Source: Zygnema cylindricum (Eukaryota > Streptophyta > Zygnematophyceae > Zygnematales > Zygnemataceae). Taken from it: a stretch of DNA of 64,000 bases. The notes beneath the pieces were generated by a model. That model did not search any database and was not told where the DNA came from. It saw only the letters and a program-made list of their open reading frames with translations. Positions 61,364 through 64,000 of the stretch are shown here, piece after piece. The first letter of the stretch is position 1, and each line of letters starts with the position of its first letter. Where the stretch lies: NCBI GenBank assembly GCA_037447655.1, contig JBBHKE010000488.1, forward strand, positions 1 to 64,000, written 5' to 3'. A program made the position numbers and the translations under genes.

Positions 61364-62100
61364 CATGTTTGACCAGAATGATATCTTGCTTTGCTAATTC
61401 ATAGACTTTATATCCCTTAACATCCTCATCATATCCCACAAAATATCTAGGTTTTCCCTTAGCATCAAGTTTCCAGTTTTTTTTTCCGTATCTAGACTGT
61501 AAACTTGGCTACCAAATACTTTAAGGTGAGAGATATCTAGTTTCCTTCCAACCCATCTCTCATAAGGTGTCATCCCTTTGACTGCTGAGGTAAGGACTCT
61601 ATTCTTAATGTAGTTGGCACAGTTCATGGCTTCTTCCCAAAATCTCTTTCCTATGTTCTTGTCAGCCAACATACTGCATACACTATCTCCTAGTGTCCGA
61701 TTTAACCTCTTTGCTACCCCATTTTGTTCCGGATTATGTGGTAAAGATTTCTGGTGCTGAACTCCCTCATCTCTTAAGTTCCTCAAACTAGTTAGAGGTA
61801 TATTCTCCCCTATTATCACTCATTATTCTCTTAATGGGGGTTCATTGCAATTTCTCACTCCAAGCTTTATATTATTTGAAATAAGTTGGTGTTTCAGACT
61901 TTGTTTTTAGGAAGTAAACTCTAGAGTACCTAGATGAGTCATCAGTAATTGTCAACATATACCTTTTCCTTCCAACTGAGGGTTTTCTTGCTGGTCCCCA
62001 GATATCTGTGTGGATTAAATCGAGTATCTTTCTCCTCTATATGTGGCGGCTTTAGGAAAAGGAAGTCTGTGAGCCTTACCCACTACAATCATCCACCATT
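61364..62100 (-). pseudogene. integrase fragment of copia element 2
   Basis: NPEQNGVAKRLNRTL (third catalytic residue region) and ANYIKNRVLTSAVKGMTPYE match element 1 well. The upstream part with the first two acidic residues is broken by frameshifts (61820-62100). The C-terminus ends at the truncation. Confidence 0.85.
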
Positions 62101-62366
62101 TTATAATCACCAAAATGAATGCTTTCTACTACACCAAGCTTCTTCATTTCCATCAACCTATCAAAGTGCACATGCCCCAACCGCTTATGCCAAATCATCA
62201 ATTTTGGGACACAAACATATTAAGCATTTTTCTTTTCATTACTCAGGTTAAGCCTAAACATTCTTTGGCTACCCTTATCTGCAGTGAAGTAAACTTCATC
62301 CCCAAACTTGGATGTAAAGACTCATTTTCTAGTGAAGGTGTCAAACTCTTTGTCATCTAACACAGA

Positions 62367-63738
62367 TTAAGAGACAAGATTTTTACTCAATTGAGGAATA
62401 TAGAGCACATATGAGAAAGTGAGTGTAGAAGTCTTACCATCCACTAAGACTTTCAGATCTACTGATCCCACTAAATATGTAGTAACCTCTCTCCCATCCC
62501 CATATTCTATCTCTACAGTAGGGATTTTCCTTAGATTAGTGAAAAGGTCCTTGTCACGACACATATGCATGGATGCACGTGAGTCGATGATCCATCCTTC
62601 CTGCGAAGCTTCCCGAATTTCTCTAAAGGCACACTTCTATCTTCGAGTGATCTCTTTCTCCTCTAGACTCTCGTCAAGAAGAAGCTCCCCATCCTCCTCA
62701 GAGGACTCATCCTCGGTTTTTTTCTGTCACCTTTGTGACAAAAAGTGCCTTTTTTTTCCCTCCAGAAGAACCCCCTCCATGGTTCTCTTGGAGCCTCAGC
62801 TCAGACAGCTTGACACAGTCCGCGATAACGTGTCCCGGTTTTTTGCAAAAATGACATAGGCCCTTTGGGGGCCTTGGTCCTCCAAGTTGAACTCTTTCTC
62901 CTTTGTATGGTTTTTTCGGGTCCGGTCTCCACCTGTCCCCTCCGACGGCTATAGCTTTAACGCTCAATCCTCCTCTCCTGATTTCAATCGTATTCTCCTA
63001 CATAAGTATCATGCGGACCAATGTATTTTACTTCGATGAACTATCAGTCATTTCATGTACTCGGTACACTATATTCTCATACTCGTCAGGTAACTTCACG
63101 ATGAGAGTGTTAACCTTCATCTTCATTGTACCTGTCCATTCGACACTTTCCATCTCCATGTACAAACAAGAAAGATCATTACAGTATCTAACATCTTTCC
63201 CTCTTTCTAAGTATCATTTACCAACTTTTGTTCTGCCAACTGGAGCTTCTGAATCGTACCAGCTCGATAGATCTCTATCAAACTCACCCACAACTCCTCG
63301 ACCTTGTAAACGTGAAGGTGGGGAGTTGCCAAAGCTTGTGTGTGGTGTCGCAGAATGAAGTTATTGGCAGCCATGTTGGTGTCTTCCCACATTTGAGTGT
63401 TGGTCTCCACGGTCTTCACGATCACCGCTCCAGGTGTCGTGGGAATGGGAGCAATAGGAGTACGAGGTATCTCTTTTACCTTCCCCTTTTCGAACACACT
63501 GTTGTCCCCATTATCTGCCTCCTCTGCTACAGCAAATGTTGCTACAGAAAAACCTTATACCACCAAATCTCGGTGGTGTTCCCCGAGGTGGACGTTTCAC
63601 TTGTCCACTAACAATACCCCAGTAATGTTTTTCACAGAGAGCCATCGTCATCATGGTTTCCCAAAAGATAAACCCTGAACCATTGAAGATGGGCACCTTA
63701 GAGGGTGGGCCCATAACCTGCAGTTCTGTGTCCTCCAT
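62367..63738 (-). pseudogene. gag and protease of copia element 2, interrupted
   Basis: The start ATG at 63738 lies 20 bases inside the LTR as in element 1, followed by VPIFNGSGFIFWETMM. Frameshifts split the Gag. The zinc knuckle CHFCKKPGHVIADC is intact. The protease site reads WIIDSRAS, so the Gly after the catalytic Asp-Ser is replaced by Arg. Confidence 0.85.
63704..63718 (-). promoter_or_regulatory. primer-binding site of copia element 2 (anticodon arm of initiator tRNA-Met)
   Basis: Directly at the LTR boundary the minus strand reads GGTTATGGGCCCACC, which by my knowledge of plant initiator tRNA-Met is an exact 15-base complement of its anticodon stem-loop (CAU anticodon at ...CCCAUAACC). 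It lies in the gag frame, encoding V-M-G-P. Confidence 0.75.
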
Positions 63739-64000
63739 TGGACTATAGAATTTAGGAAGCCTCTAGATAGTTGTTAACTAACCCAATTTTAAATGACAAC
63801 CACTTCTGCCTAAGCAAACAAGCTGACAATCTGAATGCACCTTTGTGCAGCGTGGACTCCCCTGAGTTCGTATGAAAAAGAATCTCTGAAGACGCCCAAC
63901 CACGCGATAAGTTATGATGCAGTAAAAATGCCAAATCGTACACTCCCAAAGAGAGAGGTGACTACCTACCAAAATTTACTAAGTCTTAATTCCCTCTAAT
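63719..64000 (-). repeat. 5' LTR of copia element 2, cut by the window edge
   Basis: Starts with TGCAG at 63719. Parts such as AAAAAGAATCTCTGAA and ATAAGTTATGATG align with the element 1 LTR (8830-8875), so the two elements are one lineage. Confidence 0.8.

Larger units (their letters stand above)
61364..64000 (-). mobile_element. Ty1/copia element of the element 1 lineage, truncated at both sides (element 2)
   Basis: Minus-strand gag, protease and integrase in copia order, closely related in protein sequence and plan to element 1. Integrase homology stops at DIILVKH (about 61364) where foreign repeat DNA begins, so RT, RNase H and the 3' LTR are missing. The 5' LTR starts at 63719 and runs out of the window. 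Confidence 0.9.

Overview
The window is eukaryotic nuclear DNA and looks like a streptophyte, that is a green plant or a charophyte alga. An S1FA-family gene (a plant-lineage family as I know it), a plant-type ascorbate-oxidase-like multicopper oxidase, a probable plastid-targeted membrane protein, spliced genes with many small exons, and Ty1/copia retrotransposons all point that way. A large charophyte genome such as Chara would fit the intron and repeat load, but that is a guess. One short N gap (16088-16097) shows it is assembled draft sequence.

Layout. 1-13500: transposon territory. The C-terminal part of a pogo-like transposase is cut by the left edge. A GA-rich satellite follows, then a complete but decayed copia element (3277-9714) with 1.05-kb LTRs and 5-bp target duplications, then unassigned sequence. 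14500-44400: the gene-bearing core. I rebuilt spliced models by matching intron phase: a plastid membrane protein (14687-16068, minus), a DPM2-like protein (17680-20481, minus, last exon doubtful), a 13-exon multicopper oxidase (25859-32779, minus), a small unrecognised gene (33742-34150, minus), S1FA (35178-36850, plus) and AMMECR1 (40893-44391, minus). Transposon remnants at 21500-25062 interrupt this block. 45400-64000: nested small DNA elements, a young copia element with a deleted reverse transcriptase (47200-51878), a duplicated hAT-like element (55061-59475), and a second decayed copia of the same lineage as the first, running off the right edge.

The host genes do not form a pathway. 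They cover dolichol-phosphate mannose synthesis (DPM2), apoplastic copper oxidase chemistry, a plastid membrane protein, S1FA and the conserved protein AMMECR1. Long CT-rich tracts lie on the sense strand of introns in several of them.

The most notable signals are in the retroelements. Two diverged copia elements start gag inside the LTR and carry a primer-binding site matching the anticodon region of initiator tRNA-Met (the half-tRNA priming known from Drosophila copia), inside the gag reading frame. The third has an intact gag-protease-integrase frame ended by TAG CAA TTA, the classical leaky-stop context, followed in frame by an RT/RNase H remnant joined across a large deletion. All coordinates of spliced genes are inferred from sequence alone.
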